A stretch of DNA of 64,000 bases from Kitasatospora sp. DSM 101779 (GTDB lineage Bacteria; Actinomycetota; Actinomycetes; Streptomycetales; Streptomycetaceae), in assembly GCF_025655475.1 (NCBI RefSeq), contig NZ_JAHTIK010000001.1, positions 1,103,397 through 1,167,396 on the forward strand. The letters are read 5' to 3'. Shown here piece after piece: positions 17,567 through 26,733 of the stretch. Under the pieces are notes generated by a model, which saw nothing but the letters and a program-made list of their open reading frames with translations, did no database searches and was not told the DNA's origin. Position 1 is the stretch's first letter, and every line of letters begins with the position of its first letter. A program made the position numbers and the translations under genes.

Positions 17567-18237
17567 CCGCCCCCGCCGTCCCGTGGGTGGACGACCCGTT
17601 CAGCCAGGCCGTGCGGACCGGACGCGGCCCGCTGTGGCTGCGCCGCCCGGAGGGCAGCCGCATCGCCCTGGACATCGAACGCTGGTGCGGGCCCGCCGCC
17701 GGGGCCGACCACGACCTGCTGCTGCGCTGCGCCCGGCTCTCCGCACCGGTTCTGGACGTCGGCTGCGGGCCGGGCCGACTGGTGGCCGCCCTGCTCGCCC
17801 TCGGCGTGCCCACGCTCGGGGTCGACATCACCGCCGCCGCCGTGGCCCGGACCCGCCGCATCGGAGGGCTCGCGCTCCGCCGCTCCCTCTTCGACCGGCT
17901 GCCCGGCGAGGGCCGTTGGGGTGGTGTCCTGCTCGCCGACGGCAACCTGGGCATCGGCGGGGACCCCGATGCCGTGCTCCGCCGCAGCGCCGAACTCCTC
18001 TCCCCCGGCGGCACCCTGCTGGTCGAGGTCGAACCCGAGGACGTCGACGAGCGGACGACCGTCCGGGTCGAGGGCCCCGACGGCCGGCTGGGACCGCCGT
18101 TCACCTGGGCACGGCTCGGCACCGCCGCGACCGTCCGTCGCGCCCGCCGGGCCGGACTGGCCGAGGCGGAACGCTGGACCTCGCAGGGACGCCGCTTCCT
18201 CGCCCTGCACCGGGCCCCGAACGCCGGCCGGCCCTGA
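17563..18237 (+). CDS. class I SAM-dependent methyltransferase
   Basis: 224 residues. ATG 17563 overlaps the preceding stop by 4 nt. Motif I is VLDVGCGPGRLVAALL, followed by the acidic end of strand 2 (TLGVDIT) and the LADGNLGIGGD segment. The C-terminal part is beta-rich. It probably methylates the product of the epimerase/glycosyltransferase pathway. Convergent with the GT-C gene, with 33 bp between stops. Confidence 0.8.
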   Translation: MTAPAVPWVDDPFSQAVRTGRGPLWLRRPEGSRIALDIERWCGPAAGADHDLLLRCARLSAPVLDVGCGPGRLVAALLALGVPTLGVDITAAAVARTRRIGGLALRRSLFDRLPGEGRWGGVLLADGNLGIGGDPDAVLRRSAELLSPGGTLLVEVEPEDVDERTTVRVEGPDGRLGPPFTWARLGTAATVRRARRAGLAEAERWTSQGRRFLALHRAPNAGRP

Positions 18238-18270
18238 GGGGCGGTCGGACCGGGGGCCCGCCGGGGCGGC

Positions 18271-19653
18271 TCAAGCCCGTTCGGGCACCGCCGTCCCCCC
18301 GGCCCGCGACGCGTCGGCCCTCTTGCGCACCACGGCCCGCCGGCGGAGACGTCGCCACAGCGCCACCGTGAGCACGCACAGCAGGGCCGCGCCGTAGGCG
18401 GCCTGCTGGACCGTCTCGCCGCCGGCCAGGTAGAGCACCTGGCCGGCGGCCGGCACCGCGAGCCACTCCCGGCGGCCGTCGAGCGCCACCAGTGCGACGA
18501 CGAGCAGTCCGTACCAGGGGTACGCGGGCGCGACGAGCAGCAGCGCCGTCCCGGTCACCAGCAGGGCGCCGCTCCACGGGCGCCGGGGGTCGCCGCGCCG
18601 CAGCACCCACAGCACCACTCCCGCCAGGACCGCTCCCGCCGCCCAGGGCGCCCAGCCGTCCGGCAGGACCAGGCGCACCGGCCCGAACCGGCCGAGGTGC
18701 TCCTGCCCGTACCCCTCCTCCTGCAGGTACCCGGGCAGGTAGCCCAGGACCGCCGTGCCCGAGAGGGCCAGGTACGGCAGGTACGCCACGGCGAAGGCCC
18801 CGGCGGCGGCGCCAGCGAGGAGGAAGTCCCTCCTGGCCGGGCGGCCGGACAGCAGCCCGGACAGCGTGCCCGGCAGGGCGAGCGCCGGCAGTAGCTTGGC
18901 GGCGACCGCCGCGCCGGTCAGCAGGCCGCCGCTCAGCGGACGCCGGCGGGCGACCCGGCCCAGTCCCGCGACCATCAGCAGGGCACCGAGCGTGTCGACG
19001 TGCGCGTCGTTCACCGCCCACACGGTGATCCCGGGGCACCACCCCCACAGCGCGGCCCGGCGGCTCCCCCGTCCGGCGGTCAGCAGCACACCGGTGGTGG
19101 CGACCGCCAGCAGCGCCCCTGCCCCCTGCACCCCGCGCACTCCGCCACCGAACGGGTGCACCGCGAGGAACCACGCCTCGGCGACCGGCGGGTAGATGGT
19201 GTGCACGGCGGGCCGGTTGATCCTGGTGCAGTCCCCGGCCGCCGTCCGCCGCTCGTCCCAGCCCCGGCAGCCGTCCGCCACGGGGAACAGGTCGCCGTCG
19301 CGCAGCCCGGCCAGCGCCGGATCGTCCGGCGCGTGCACGTAGGGCGAGATCCCGGCCGCCTGCACCCGCCCGTCCCACACGTACCGGTACGCGTCGTCGC
19401 TGGTGCGCGGCGGTGCCAGCAGCCCGACCGCGGCGACGAGGACGCTTCCCGCCAGGACCAGCGGCGCCGCCTGACGGGCCGGCACCCGCCGCAGCAGCAC
19501 CAGGGCGAGCGCGAACAGCGCCGCGTCGAGCGCGTACCAGGCGTAGAGCGCCGTGCGGTCGCCCAGCGTTCCGCCGACGGTCACGGTCAGGGCCAGGGCC
19601 GCCACCAGGGCGGCGAGGGCGAGCACACAGGGCAGGCGGGTCCGGGTCGTCAC
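18271..19653 (-). CDS. GT-C family polyprenyl-phosphate-dependent glycosyltransferase (mannosyltransferase-like), multipass membrane protein
   Basis: 460 residues from GTG 19653 (MTTRTRLP then a hydrophobic helix); longer in-frame starts would add a non-membrane Arg-rich leader. About 10-12 transmembrane helices. The first loop carries SDDAYRYVWDGRVQAAG, the acidic motif of actinobacterial GT-C mannosyltransferases (MptA/MptB and GT87 relatives) that use polyprenyl-phosphate sugars outside the membrane. It probably extends or transfers a glycan related to the sugar genes on the facing strand. Its start lies 112 bp from that of the divergent oxidoreductase gene. Confidence 0.75.
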   Translation of the reverse strand: MTTRTRLPCVLALAALVAALALTVTVGGTLGDRTALYAWYALDAALFALALVLLRRVPARQAAPLVLAGSVLVAAVGLLAPPRTSDDAYRYVWDGRVQAAGISPYVHAPDDPALAGLRDGDLFPVADGCRGWDERRTAAGDCTRINRPAVHTIYPPVAEAWFLAVHPFGGGVRGVQGAGALLAVATTGVLLTAGRGSRRAALWGWCPGITVWAVNDAHVDTLGALLMVAGLGRVARRRPLSGGLLTGAAVAAKLLPALALPGTLSGLLSGRPARRDFLLAGAAAGAFAVAYLPYLALSGTAVLGYLPGYLQEEGYGQEHLGRFGPVRLVLPDGWAPWAAGAVLAGVVLWVLRRGDPRRPWSGALLVTGTALLLVAPAYPWYGLLVVALVALDGRREWLAVPAAGQVLYLAGGETVQQAAYGAALLCVLTVALWRRLRRRAVVRKRADASRAGGTAVPERA

Positions 19654-19765
19654 GGGCCCACCCTGCCAGCCGGTGCCCGCGCGCCGGCCGCGGCGAGGCC
19701 GCCGTTCGGATTCCGTAAGCACGTCGCACCTCCTTCCGGGCGCCCCGGAGCGCTTCGATGAAGGG

Positions 19766-20941
19766 GTGGAATCCAAGCCCTCCGGCGGCCCCCGCCGATT
19801 CGACCCCGCCCTGCCGCCGCCGCCCGCGTTCCTGCGCCGCGGCCCCTTCCGGCCGGACGCGTTCCGGTCCCCGCTGCACGAGCCGCGGACCACGGTCGTC
19901 CTCGGCCGCTGGCTCGGCGCGGCGCTGCTGGTCTGCTTCCTGACCGGGCTCGGCAGCCATCTGCTCCAGTCCCCGCCGACCTGGCTGTCCGGTCTGCTGC
20001 CGGCACGCCCGGTGAACGGCTACCGCGTCACCCAGGGCCTGCACGTGATCAGCGGCATCGCCGCGATCCCGCTCGCCGGGGCGAAGCTCTGGGCGGTCTA
20101 CCCACGGCTCTTCGAGTGGCCGCCGGCACGCAGCGTGCTCCACGCACTGGAACGGCTGGGCATCGCCGTCCTGGTCGCCGCGGTGCTGCTGGAGCTGTTC
20201 ACCGGGCTCCTCAACACGCTGCAGTGGTACCCGTGGCCGTTCCCCTTCCGGCAGACCCACTTCTGGCTGGGCTGGCTGGCGACCGGGGGCCTGCTGGTCC
20301 ACGTCGCCGTCAAGGCCCCGCTGATCGCCCGGAACTGGCGCCGGCCCCGGGTGCCGCTGCCGGGCCGGCGCGCCTTCCTCGCCTCGGTGACCGCGGCCAC
20401 CGGGCTGGTCACCCTGACCACGGCCGGGCAGAGCGTGCCCTGGCTGCGGCGCCTCGACCTGCTGGCGCCGCGCCGCCCGGACATCGGCAGCCAGGGTCTG
20501 CCGGTCAACCGCACCGCGGCCCAGGCCGGCACCCTGGTCGTCCCCGCCGACTGGCAGTTGGAGGTCGTCGGCCCGCGGCCCTACCGGATCGGCCTCGCCG
20601 AGCTGGGCCGGCTCCCCCAGTCCGAGGCCGTGCTGCCGATCGCCTGTGTGGAGGGCTGGAGCGCGAGCGCGCGCTGGGGCGGGGTCCGGGTCGCGGACCT
20701 GCTCGCCCGGGCCGGCGCGCCCGCCGGCTCCGCCGTCCGCGTCACCTCGCTGGAGGCCGACGGCCCCTACCGCGTCATGGAGATGCCGGCGCAGTACGCC
20801 CGCGACCCGTTCACGCTCCTGGCGCTGCGCGTCAACGGCGCCACCCTGAATCCGGACCACGGCTTCCCCGCGCGGATCGTCGCACCGAACCGGCCGGGCG
20901 TGCTGCAGACGAAGTGGGTCGCCCGGATCGAGGTGGTCTGA
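19766..20941 (+). CDS. membrane molybdopterin-dependent oxidoreductase (sulfite-oxidase-like domain after a 4-TM cytochrome-b-like module)
   Basis: 391 residues from GTG 19766; the start is uncertain because no clear ribosome binding site is visible. Residues about 40-210 have four membrane helices with paired His (QGLHVISG, LLVHVAVK) that could ligate heme. Residues about 230-391 are a SUOX/YedY-type molybdopterin fold with the conserved molybdenum-ligand Cys in IACVEGWSASARWGGV. It would oxidise or reduce a small substrate outside the membrane, passing electrons through the heme module. It overlaps the next gene by one base (TGATG), forming a two-gene operon. Confidence 0.75.
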   Translation: MESKPSGGPRRFDPALPPPPAFLRRGPFRPDAFRSPLHEPRTTVVLGRWLGAALLVCFLTGLGSHLLQSPPTWLSGLLPARPVNGYRVTQGLHVISGIAAIPLAGAKLWAVYPRLFEWPPARSVLHALERLGIAVLVAAVLLELFTGLLNTLQWYPWPFPFRQTHFWLGWLATGGLLVHVAVKAPLIARNWRRPRVPLPGRRAFLASVTAATGLVTLTTAGQSVPWLRRLDLLAPRRPDIGSQGLPVNRTAAQAGTLVVPADWQLEVVGPRPYRIGLAELGRLPQSEAVLPIACVEGWSASARWGGVRVADLLARAGAPAGSAVRVTSLEADGPYRVMEMPAQYARDPFTLLALRVNGATLNPDHGFPARIVAPNRPGVLQTKWVARIEVV

Positions 20942-21375
20942 TGGCCGCCCTGCTCCGCGGCACCGTCCTCGCCGCCGGTCTGGCACTGATCGGCTTCGGC
21001 ACGTACGGGCTGCTGAACGACACCTACATCACGGCACCGGTGGACGTCCTGGTGTGGGCGGTCGGCGGTCTGCTGCTGCACGACGCCCTGTGGGTGCCGC
21101 TGCTCTGCCTCGTCGGTGCGTACCTGGCCCGCGGCCCGGTGCTGCGCGGCTGGCTGACCGTCACGGCCGCGGTCACGGCGGTCGGCCTGCCGGCCGTGCT
21201 GCGGGCCGGGGACGACCACGGCAATCCCTCGCTGCTGCCGCTGCCCTACCTGCGCAACTGGCTGGTGGTGCTGGCCGCCACCGCCGTGGTCGCCCTGGGC
21301 GTCGGGCTGGTGCGGCGGTGGCGGCGCAGGACCCGCCCGGTCAGGCGCCCGGCACCCCGGGAAGACCGGTCGTGA
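20941..21375 (+). CDS. small multipass membrane protein, partner of the molybdopterin oxidoreductase
   Basis: 144 residues, start ATG 20941 sharing a base with the upstream stop. Four predicted membrane helices and a basic tail (RRWRRRTRPVRR), so the C-terminus is probably cytoplasmic. No motif recognised. The tight coupling suggests an accessory or anchor subunit. Its 3' end overlaps the convergent mtnP gene by 35 bp. Confidence 0.7.
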   Translation: MAALLRGTVLAAGLALIGFGTYGLLNDTYITAPVDVLVWAVGGLLLHDALWVPLLCLVGAYLARGPVLRGWLTVTAAVTAVGLPAVLRAGDDHGNPSLLPLPYLRNWLVVLAATAVVALGVGLVRRWRRRTRPVRRPAPREDRS

Positions 21376-22195
21376 GGCCGTCGAGCGCGCGGGCGCACGG
21401 GCACGCGCGCTCGACCGGCAGCAGCTCGATTGCCTTGAAGAGCACCGTCCGCAGCCGCTCCACGTTCCGTGCGAACTCCGCGAGCACCTCGGTGTGGGTG
21501 ACGCCCTCACCGCTCTCCACGCCCGCGTCGAGGTCGGTCACCAGGGCGATCGAGGTGTAGCAGAGGCCGAGTTCGCGCGCGAGGACCGCCTCGGGGTGGC
21601 CGGTCATGCCGACCACCGACCAGCCGTTGGCGGTGAACCAGCGGGACTCGGCCCGGGTGGAGAAGCGCGGGCCCTCGATCACCACCATCGTTCCGCCGTC
21701 CACCGCTTCCCAGGCCGAACCGGCCGCCGCCGCCAGGGCGGAGCGTCGCCCGTGCGGGCAGTACGGGTCCGCCGCGGACACGTGCACCACCTCCGGCACC
21801 GAGCCGTCCGGCAGCGGCCGCCCGTCGTAGTAGGTCTGCGCCCGGCCGGAGGTGCGGTCCACGAACTGGTCCGGCACCAGCAGCGTCCCGGGGCCGAGCT
21901 CGGGCCGCAGTCCGCCGACGGCGCACGGGCCGAGCACCTGCCGCACGCCGAGCGAGTGCAGGGCCCACAGGTTCGCCCGGTAGTCGATGCGGTGCGGCGG
22001 CAGCCGGTGCCCCCGGCCGTGCCGCGGCAGGAAGGCGACCCGGCGGCCCGCCACCTCGCCCACCGCCAGCACGTCGCTCGGTTCGCCGTAGGGTGTGGCC
22101 ACCCTCACCTCGGTCACGTCCGCCAGCAGTTCGTAGAGTCCGGAGCCGCCGATCACACCGATCTCGGCCGTGGGCCGCTCCTGAATGTCCGTCAC
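21341..22195 (-). CDS. mtnP: S-methyl-5'-thioadenosine phosphorylase
   Basis: 284 residues from GTG 22195 (MTDIQERPTAEIGVIGGSGLYEL). Phosphate-binding GGSGLY, the RHGRGH motif, the GTMVVIEGPRFSTRAES segment and NGWSVVGMTGHPEA with the purine-binding region are all present. It cleaves MTA with phosphate to adenine and methylthioribose-1-phosphate in methionine/polyamine salvage; cytoplasmic. A Cys-containing tail (ERACPCARALDGL) ends the protein. Confidence 0.88.
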   Translation of the reverse strand: MTDIQERPTAEIGVIGGSGLYELLADVTEVRVATPYGEPSDVLAVGEVAGRRVAFLPRHGRGHRLPPHRIDYRANLWALHSLGVRQVLGPCAVGGLRPELGPGTLLVPDQFVDRTSGRAQTYYDGRPLPDGSVPEVVHVSAADPYCPHGRRSALAAAAGSAWEAVDGGTMVVIEGPRFSTRAESRWFTANGWSVVGMTGHPEAVLARELGLCYTSIALVTDLDAGVESGEGVTHTEVLAEFARNVERLRTVLFKAIELLPVERACPCARALDGLTTGLPGVPGA

Positions 22196-22317
22196 GCGAT
22201 TCGTCCTTCCCGGTCGATGTGCCGCCACTGTAGGAGCGGGAGCCGGGCCGGGCGGCGGTGCACGACCTTACGTTTCACGAACGCCGCTCCCGGACGGGCG
22301 CGGACGGCGCCGGGGCT

Positions 22318-23169
22318 TCAGGCCCGTGTCGCGGTGATCAGCCAGGTGGCCGAGGGGTACAGCACGCCGTCGGACGTCTCGTGGGCGCGGAGGGTCGTCC
22401 GCAGGTCGGCCAGCGCGCGGGCGCGGCCGGAGTCGTCGAGGTCGGCCAGCATCCAGCCGAGCAGCCCGCTGACGAACCGGTGGGCGTCGTCGGCGTCGGA
22501 CCCGAAGTGCATGGGGGCGGTGAGCGGTTCGACGCGCGGTTCGGTGAATCCGGCTCCGGTGAGCAGGCGGCGCACCCGGTCGGGATCGGACAGCGAGAAG
22601 GGGCCGGGGCCGTCGGGGGGTGGTGCCGGCAGGTCCCGGCCCGCCGCCATCGCCGTCGTCAGGGCGAGGAACCACTCGTTGAGCGGGGGCGGCTGCCAGA
22701 CCAGTTGTACGAACCGTCCGCCCGGCCGCACGGCGCGGGCGACGGTGCGGAACGCGACGGCGTGATCGGCGAAGAACATCGTTCCGGTCCGGCTGACGGC
22801 GAGGTCGAACTCCCGGGGCGGGAAGGAACGGATCTGGGCGTCCGCCTGCTCGAACCCGACGTTGGCGAGCCCTTGCTCCGCCGCCCGGCGCCGGGCGACG
22901 CGCAGCATCGCCGCGGACAGGTCCACGCCGAGCACCCGGCCCTCCGGGGCCCGGCGGGCGACCTCGCAGGTGATCTCGCCGGCCCCGCACCCGACGTCGA
23001 GCACACGGTCGGCCGGGCGGACGGCCGCGGCCTCCAGGAGGCGGCCCCGGTAGCCGCGCAGCGAGCGGTCGAAGCGGTCCGCGTGCTCGGCCCAGTAGGC
23101 GCCCTCGTCGCCGTCCCAGGCCCGGGCCTGCTCGGCGTTCGACGGGTCGACCTGCAGCGTCCCGGTCAT
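22318..23169 (-). CDS. class I SAM-dependent methyltransferase, divergent from PadR regulator
   Basis: 283 residues from ATG 23169 (MTGTLQVDPSNAEQARAWDG). Motif I is VLDVGCGAGEITCEVARR, the acidic strand-2 end is VLGVDLS, and the post-I region is ADAQIRSFPPREFDLAVSR. Resembles the UbiE/Coq5-like group acting on small molecules; substrate unknown. It is divergent from a PadR gene 59 bp away, with a small palindrome in between, so PadR probably represses it. Confidence 0.8.
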   Translation of the reverse strand: MTGTLQVDPSNAEQARAWDGDEGAYWAEHADRFDRSLRGYRGRLLEAAAVRPADRVLDVGCGAGEITCEVARRAPEGRVLGVDLSAAMLRVARRRAAEQGLANVGFEQADAQIRSFPPREFDLAVSRTGTMFFADHAVAFRTVARAVRPGGRFVQLVWQPPPLNEWFLALTTAMAAGRDLPAPPPDGPGPFSLSDPDRVRRLLTGAGFTEPRVEPLTAPMHFGSDADDAHRFVSGLLGWMLADLDDSGRARALADLRTTLRAHETSDGVLYPSATWLITATRA

Positions 23170-23188
23170 CTCGACCACCGCCCTATAC

Positions 23189-23199
23189 TCCCAATGGGA
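23189..23199. promoter_or_regulatory. candidate operator in the methyltransferase/PadR divergent promoter
   Basis: TCCCAATGGGA is a perfect 5+1+5 palindrome midway between the two divergent starts, flanked by TATACT and TCTAAC (possible -10 elements on either strand). Its position fits autoregulation by the adjacent PadR protein. Confidence 0.45.
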
Positions 23200-23228
23200 C
23201 GATTCCGGTCTAACCCCGAGAGGTCGCG

Positions 23229-23900
23229 ATGTCAAGGGAACCCTCGCTCACCACGACCTCCTACGCCGTCCTCGGACTGCTCGCGGTCCGACCGTGGAGC
23301 ACCTACGAACTCGCCCGCCAGATGGACCGCAGCCTGGGCCGGATCTGGCCACGGGCCCAGAGCAAGATCTACGAGGAGCCGAAGAAGCTGGTCCGGTACG
23401 GGCTGGCCCGGGCCGAGCAGGGCTCCGTGGGCCGGCGCCCGCGCACCGTCTACGCCATCACCCCCGCGGGCCACGACGCACTCGCCGCCTGGCTCGGCGA
23501 GCCCGGCGTCGGCCCGGTCCTGGAATCGGAACAGCTGCTGAAGGTCTTCTTCGCCGACTCCGGCAGCACCGCCGACACCCTGGCCACCCTGCGCGCGGCC
23601 CGGGCCTGGGCCGTCGAACGCAACCGGGACAACCTCGCCGCCGCCCGTGCCTACGCCGCCGGAGAGGGCCCCTTCCCCGAGCGGGCCGCACAGACGCTGC
23701 TGGTCGGCCGCTTCCTCACGGACTACTACCGGCTGGTCGCCGACTGGGCCGACTGGGCCGCGGCGGCCGTCGAGCAGTGGCCCGACGAACCCCGCGACGC
23801 AGCCGCCGACCCGGACGAGCTGACGGAGACGGCCCGACGGGCCGCCTGGAGCGCAGCCGGCGACGGACCCGCCCCGCCCTCCGGCTCGCCGGCCGGCTGA
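23229..23900 (+). CDS. PadR family transcriptional regulator
   Basis: 223 residues. The N-terminal winged helix (residues about 8-85: TSYAVLGLLAVRPWSTYELARQ, then EEPKKLVRYGLARAE and a wing ending in YAITPAGHDALAAWL) is typical PadR. The C-terminal half is a helical dimerisation/ligand domain. Probably controls the divergent methyltransferase. The 249 bp that follow, up to the amylase stop, contain no recognisable gene. Confidence 0.88.
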   Translation: MSREPSLTTTSYAVLGLLAVRPWSTYELARQMDRSLGRIWPRAQSKIYEEPKKLVRYGLARAEQGSVGRRPRTVYAITPAGHDALAAWLGEPGVGPVLESEQLLKVFFADSGSTADTLATLRAARAWAVERNRDNLAAARAYAAGEGPFPERAAQTLLVGRFLTDYYRLVADWADWAAAAVEQWPDEPRDAAADPDELTETARRAAWSAAGDGPAPPSGSPAG

Positions 23901-24149
23901 CCGATCGGTCCCGCATACCCCCCGGGGTGCACTCGCGCAACGCAGGCCCGTCGGGGCGCGCGGAACGAGACCGTCAGTGTGCGCGATGTGCCGGCGGACC
24001 GTGTGCCGCGCCTGCGGCAAGGCCGGCTAGGCGGGATGCGGTCAGCACGTCGACCAGGTCCTCGCCCGGGGCGAGCGCCTGGGGCCAGGGTGGGACTGCG
24101 GGCTCCGTCCGGAGGACCGCCCGGGCCTTGACCCACCCCGGCCCCGGTG

Positions 24150-25613
24150 TCAGTTGCCCGCGCCGACGTACAGGGCGATCGCGTCGCCCGCGCCGACCGT
24201 GGCCGTGAAGGTGCCGTCGGCCGCGACGGTGTACCGGGTGCCGCTGCACCCTCCGCCGCTGCTCGGGTCCGCGTGCTGGACGTCGCAGTAGCCGCCGGCC
24301 GGCAGAGAGGTCTGGAAGGTCCGGGTGATCGGGCCGGTCTCGTGGTTGATGGCCACGTAGCCCTTGCTGCCGCGGCCGAAGGCGATCACGTTGTTGCCGT
24401 TGGACCACCAGTTGGTCACCGCGGTGCCGTTCACGGCGTTGCGGAAGCCCACCATGTTGGCGATCTGGCGCCACTCGTGCTGGCACTTCCAGCCGTTCTG
24501 GTAGCAGGCGGTGACGGTGCCGCCGTTCGGCGGGCCGGCGTCGATGTCGGTGAACTCGTACCCGGAGTAGACGTTCGGCGAGCCGTACGGCCAGGCCAGC
24601 AGGTAGACGTTGGCGAGGGTGTAGGTGTTGCCGTACTTGTAGTTGAGGGTGGAGCCGTTCCGCTCGGTGTCCCAGTTGTCGGTGAAGGTGCGGGAGTTGC
24701 CGCTGGGCAGGTAGCCGGCGCCCCAGGAGTCGTTCCAGTTGTTGAGGTAGGCGAGCTTCTCGCCGGTGAAGATCCGCTTGAGGTCGTAGGCGCCCATGAA
24801 GGCGTCGACGTCGCCGGTGCCGGTGTACTCGCCGGGCTGGACCGCCTCGCCGGAGGCGTAGATGACCTCCTGGGCCCAGTAGATGCCCGGATTGGTCAGC
24901 TTGGCCTTGATCGCGGAGAGGTCGGCGGCCGCGATGTGCTTGGCGGCGTCGATCCGGAAGCCGTCCACGCCCTTGGCGATCAGGGTGTTGAGGTAGCCGG
25001 CGATGGTGGAGCGCACGTAGTCGCTGCCGGTGTCGAGGTCGGCGAGACCGGACAGCTCGCAGTTCTGCACGTTGGCGCGGTCGGCGTAGTTGCTGATGTT
25101 GCTGCGGCAGGAGTGGAAGTCCCAGTCCTGGTAGTAGCCCGGGTAGGTGTACTTCGAGTAGACCGTCCCGCCGGTCCCCGTGCCGCTGCCCGCGCTCATG
25201 TGGTTGACGACGGCGTCCACGACGACCTTCACGCCTGCGGCGTGGCAGGTGTTGACCATGTTCGTGAACGCGGTGGCGTCGCCGAGCCTGCCGGCGATCT
25301 TGTAGCTGACGGGCTGGTACGAGGTCCACCACTGACCGCCCTGGATGTGCTCCTGCGGCGGCGACACCTCGACGTAGCCGTAGCCCTTGGGGCCGAGGAA
25401 GTTGGTGCACTCCTTGGCGACGGAGGCGTAGGACCACTCGAAGAGCGTGGCGGTGACGGTCTTGGTGCCGGGAGTGGTGGCCTGCGCGGCGGGCGGGCAG
25501 GCCACCAGACCGGTGCCGCCGGTGAGGACGGCGAGGGCGGCGAGGGTGGTGGCGCGACGGGCGCGACGGGGCCGGATGCGACGCGGATCGTGGCCGAGCA
25601 CGACGTTGTCCAC
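24150..25613 (-). CDS. secreted alpha-amylase (GH13)
   Basis: 487 residues from GTG 25613, with AGGAG five bases upstream. Signal peptide: Arg-rich n-region ([10 protein letters not shown]), hydrophobic core, cleavage around residues 44-46. Catalytic domain: DAVVNHM (H138), GFRIDAAKH (nucleophile D222), YWAQEV (acid/base E249) and [10 protein letters not shown] (D315). The usual His of region IV is Trp, a variant I believe is known in Streptomyces amylases. A beta-sandwich C-domain follows. It ends in an AAL-YVGAGN strand, with no extra starch-binding module after it. It degrades extracellular starch. Upstream carries a sigma-70-type promoter and operator-like repeats. Confidence 0.92.
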   Translation of the reverse strand: MDNVVLGHDPRRIRPRRARRATTLAALAVLTGGTGLVACPPAAQATTPGTKTVTATLFEWSYASVAKECTNFLGPKGYGYVEVSPPQEHIQGGQWWTSYQPVSYKIAGRLGDATAFTNMVNTCHAAGVKVVVDAVVNHMSAGSGTGTGGTVYSKYTYPGYYQDWDFHSCRSNISNYADRANVQNCELSGLADLDTGSDYVRSTIAGYLNTLIAKGVDGFRIDAAKHIAAADLSAIKAKLTNPGIYWAQEVIYASGEAVQPGEYTGTGDVDAFMGAYDLKRIFTGEKLAYLNNWNDSWGAGYLPSGNSRTFTDNWDTERNGSTLNYKYGNTYTLANVYLLAWPYGSPNVYSGYEFTDIDAGPPNGGTVTACYQNGWKCQHEWRQIANMVGFRNAVNGTAVTNWWSNGNNVIAFGRGSKGYVAINHETGPITRTFQTSLPAGGYCDVQHADPSSGGGCSGTRYTVAADGTFTATVGAGDAIALYVGAGN

Positions 25614-25707
25614 GGAGTCTCCTGTGGGGGCGGAGCCGGGTGGGTGGGACGGCCGGAGGCCGGTGGAGCGGCCCTGCGAGCCCGAACGCCGGTGGGGGCC
25701 GGACGCC

Positions 25708-25780
25708 CTTGCTGCAAGACTCATGAAACTTGCTGGAAACTTTCTGCGCTGACCGTAGGGTGCTGATGAGTGCCCGTCAA
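25708..25780 (-). promoter_or_regulatory. alpha-amylase promoter and maltose-regulator operator
   Basis: On the minus strand TTGACG (25775-25780) and TACGGT (25752-25757) are 17 bp apart. Just downstream of the -10 lie a perfect palindrome CTTGCTGCAAG (25708-25718) and, at 25725-25744, a pair of GAAACTT repeats 11 bp apart. Streptomyces amylase promoters are known to carry CTTGCAG/CTTTCAG-type repeats bound by MalR/Reg1, a LacI-family repressor, so starch/maltose induction is likely. Confidence 0.7.
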
Positions 25781-26039
25781 GAGTTCGGCCCGTCACCCTT
25801 CGTCACCCCGCCCCTCCCCCTCACCCCCAGCCGCGACCGGCACCGCGAACGTGCACCTCGAAGAGGCGCCGCGAGGACGGCGGCCACCGGGGACGAACGG
25901 GCCGGAGCGGACGGCCACCCCCTCCCGGGTCGTCCGGCCCGCGGCGGCTCGACCCACCGGTACGGGTCCGGGCCGGGTGAGGCGTACGGAAGTTGCGGGA
26001 CGTACTGGTTCCCCCGGTCCGGGCCCAGGGCACCGGCGG

Positions 26040-26505
26040 TGGTCGCACAGATCCGCCGGACGGCATCGTCGACGTTCAGGTTCCACGGGGCGACCGCCCG
26101 ACAGCACCACGGCGTCCGGGCGGAGGCCGGCGTGGACCGCTCCGGCCGCGTGGATCGTGGCCAGCGCCTCGGCGAGGCCGGTGGCCAGCATGCCCAAGGT
26201 GCGGTCCGGCAGGACCCCGGGCCCCGGTACAGCCCGGCGCAGCGTCGGCCCCGGGACGAACGCGGTCGCGACCGCCGGGACGGGCCCGTCCGGGTCGGCG
26301 TCCACCACCGGCGCGAGGAGCCCCCGTGACCGAACGGGCCGCACCGACCGCAGCCCGGAGCAGTTCCCTGGAAGCGCCGCCCACCGCGGCCTCGGGCCCG
26401 AACACCTTGACCGCGACCGTCCGCCCGCCGTTCGAGCGCCCCAGGTGGACCGCCCCCGCGCTGCCGGACCCCGCCGTCTGCCGTTTGCGCCCCTGCGAAC
26501 AATCC
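26040..26505 (-). pseudogene. decayed Ser/Thr protein kinase (Hanks type)
   Basis: On the minus strand one frame reads GSGSAGAVHLG...RTVAVKVFGPEAA, the glycine loop and ATP-binding Lys of a kinase. After a G5 run near 26313-26317 the homology continues in another frame: LLAPVVDADPDGPVPAVATA, then a degenerate catalytic loop (GAVHAGLRPDAVVLS). It shifts again near 26085, where the DFG region is lost. No intact start or C-terminal part remains. The first frameshift is in a homopolymer and might be a base-calling error; the later decay looks real. The rest of 25,781-26,720 holds nothing else recognisable. Confidence 0.6.
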
Positions 26506-26733
26506 CGATTCCCTTGCTGCGCCGAACAGTTCGAGAACCGGCACGGCGTCCGAGGGGGGAGACGGACGTCGACCGGGAGTGCACGGGGCGGCCGGGCGGC
26601 GATGCAGCTCCGGCGGGTGAAGTCCGGTGGGGCACGCGGGAGCGGTCACTCCGCAACGATCTTCGCCCGATGTCTACCGGCAGGTAACCCCGATGGGCCA
26701 TCCTGCTCCCATCCTCACTAAAGGAGCATGAGC

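Noticed and set aside
23901..24149. Small gene between padR and the amylase
   Set aside because: Frames here have no codon bias, ribosome binding site or recognisable product.
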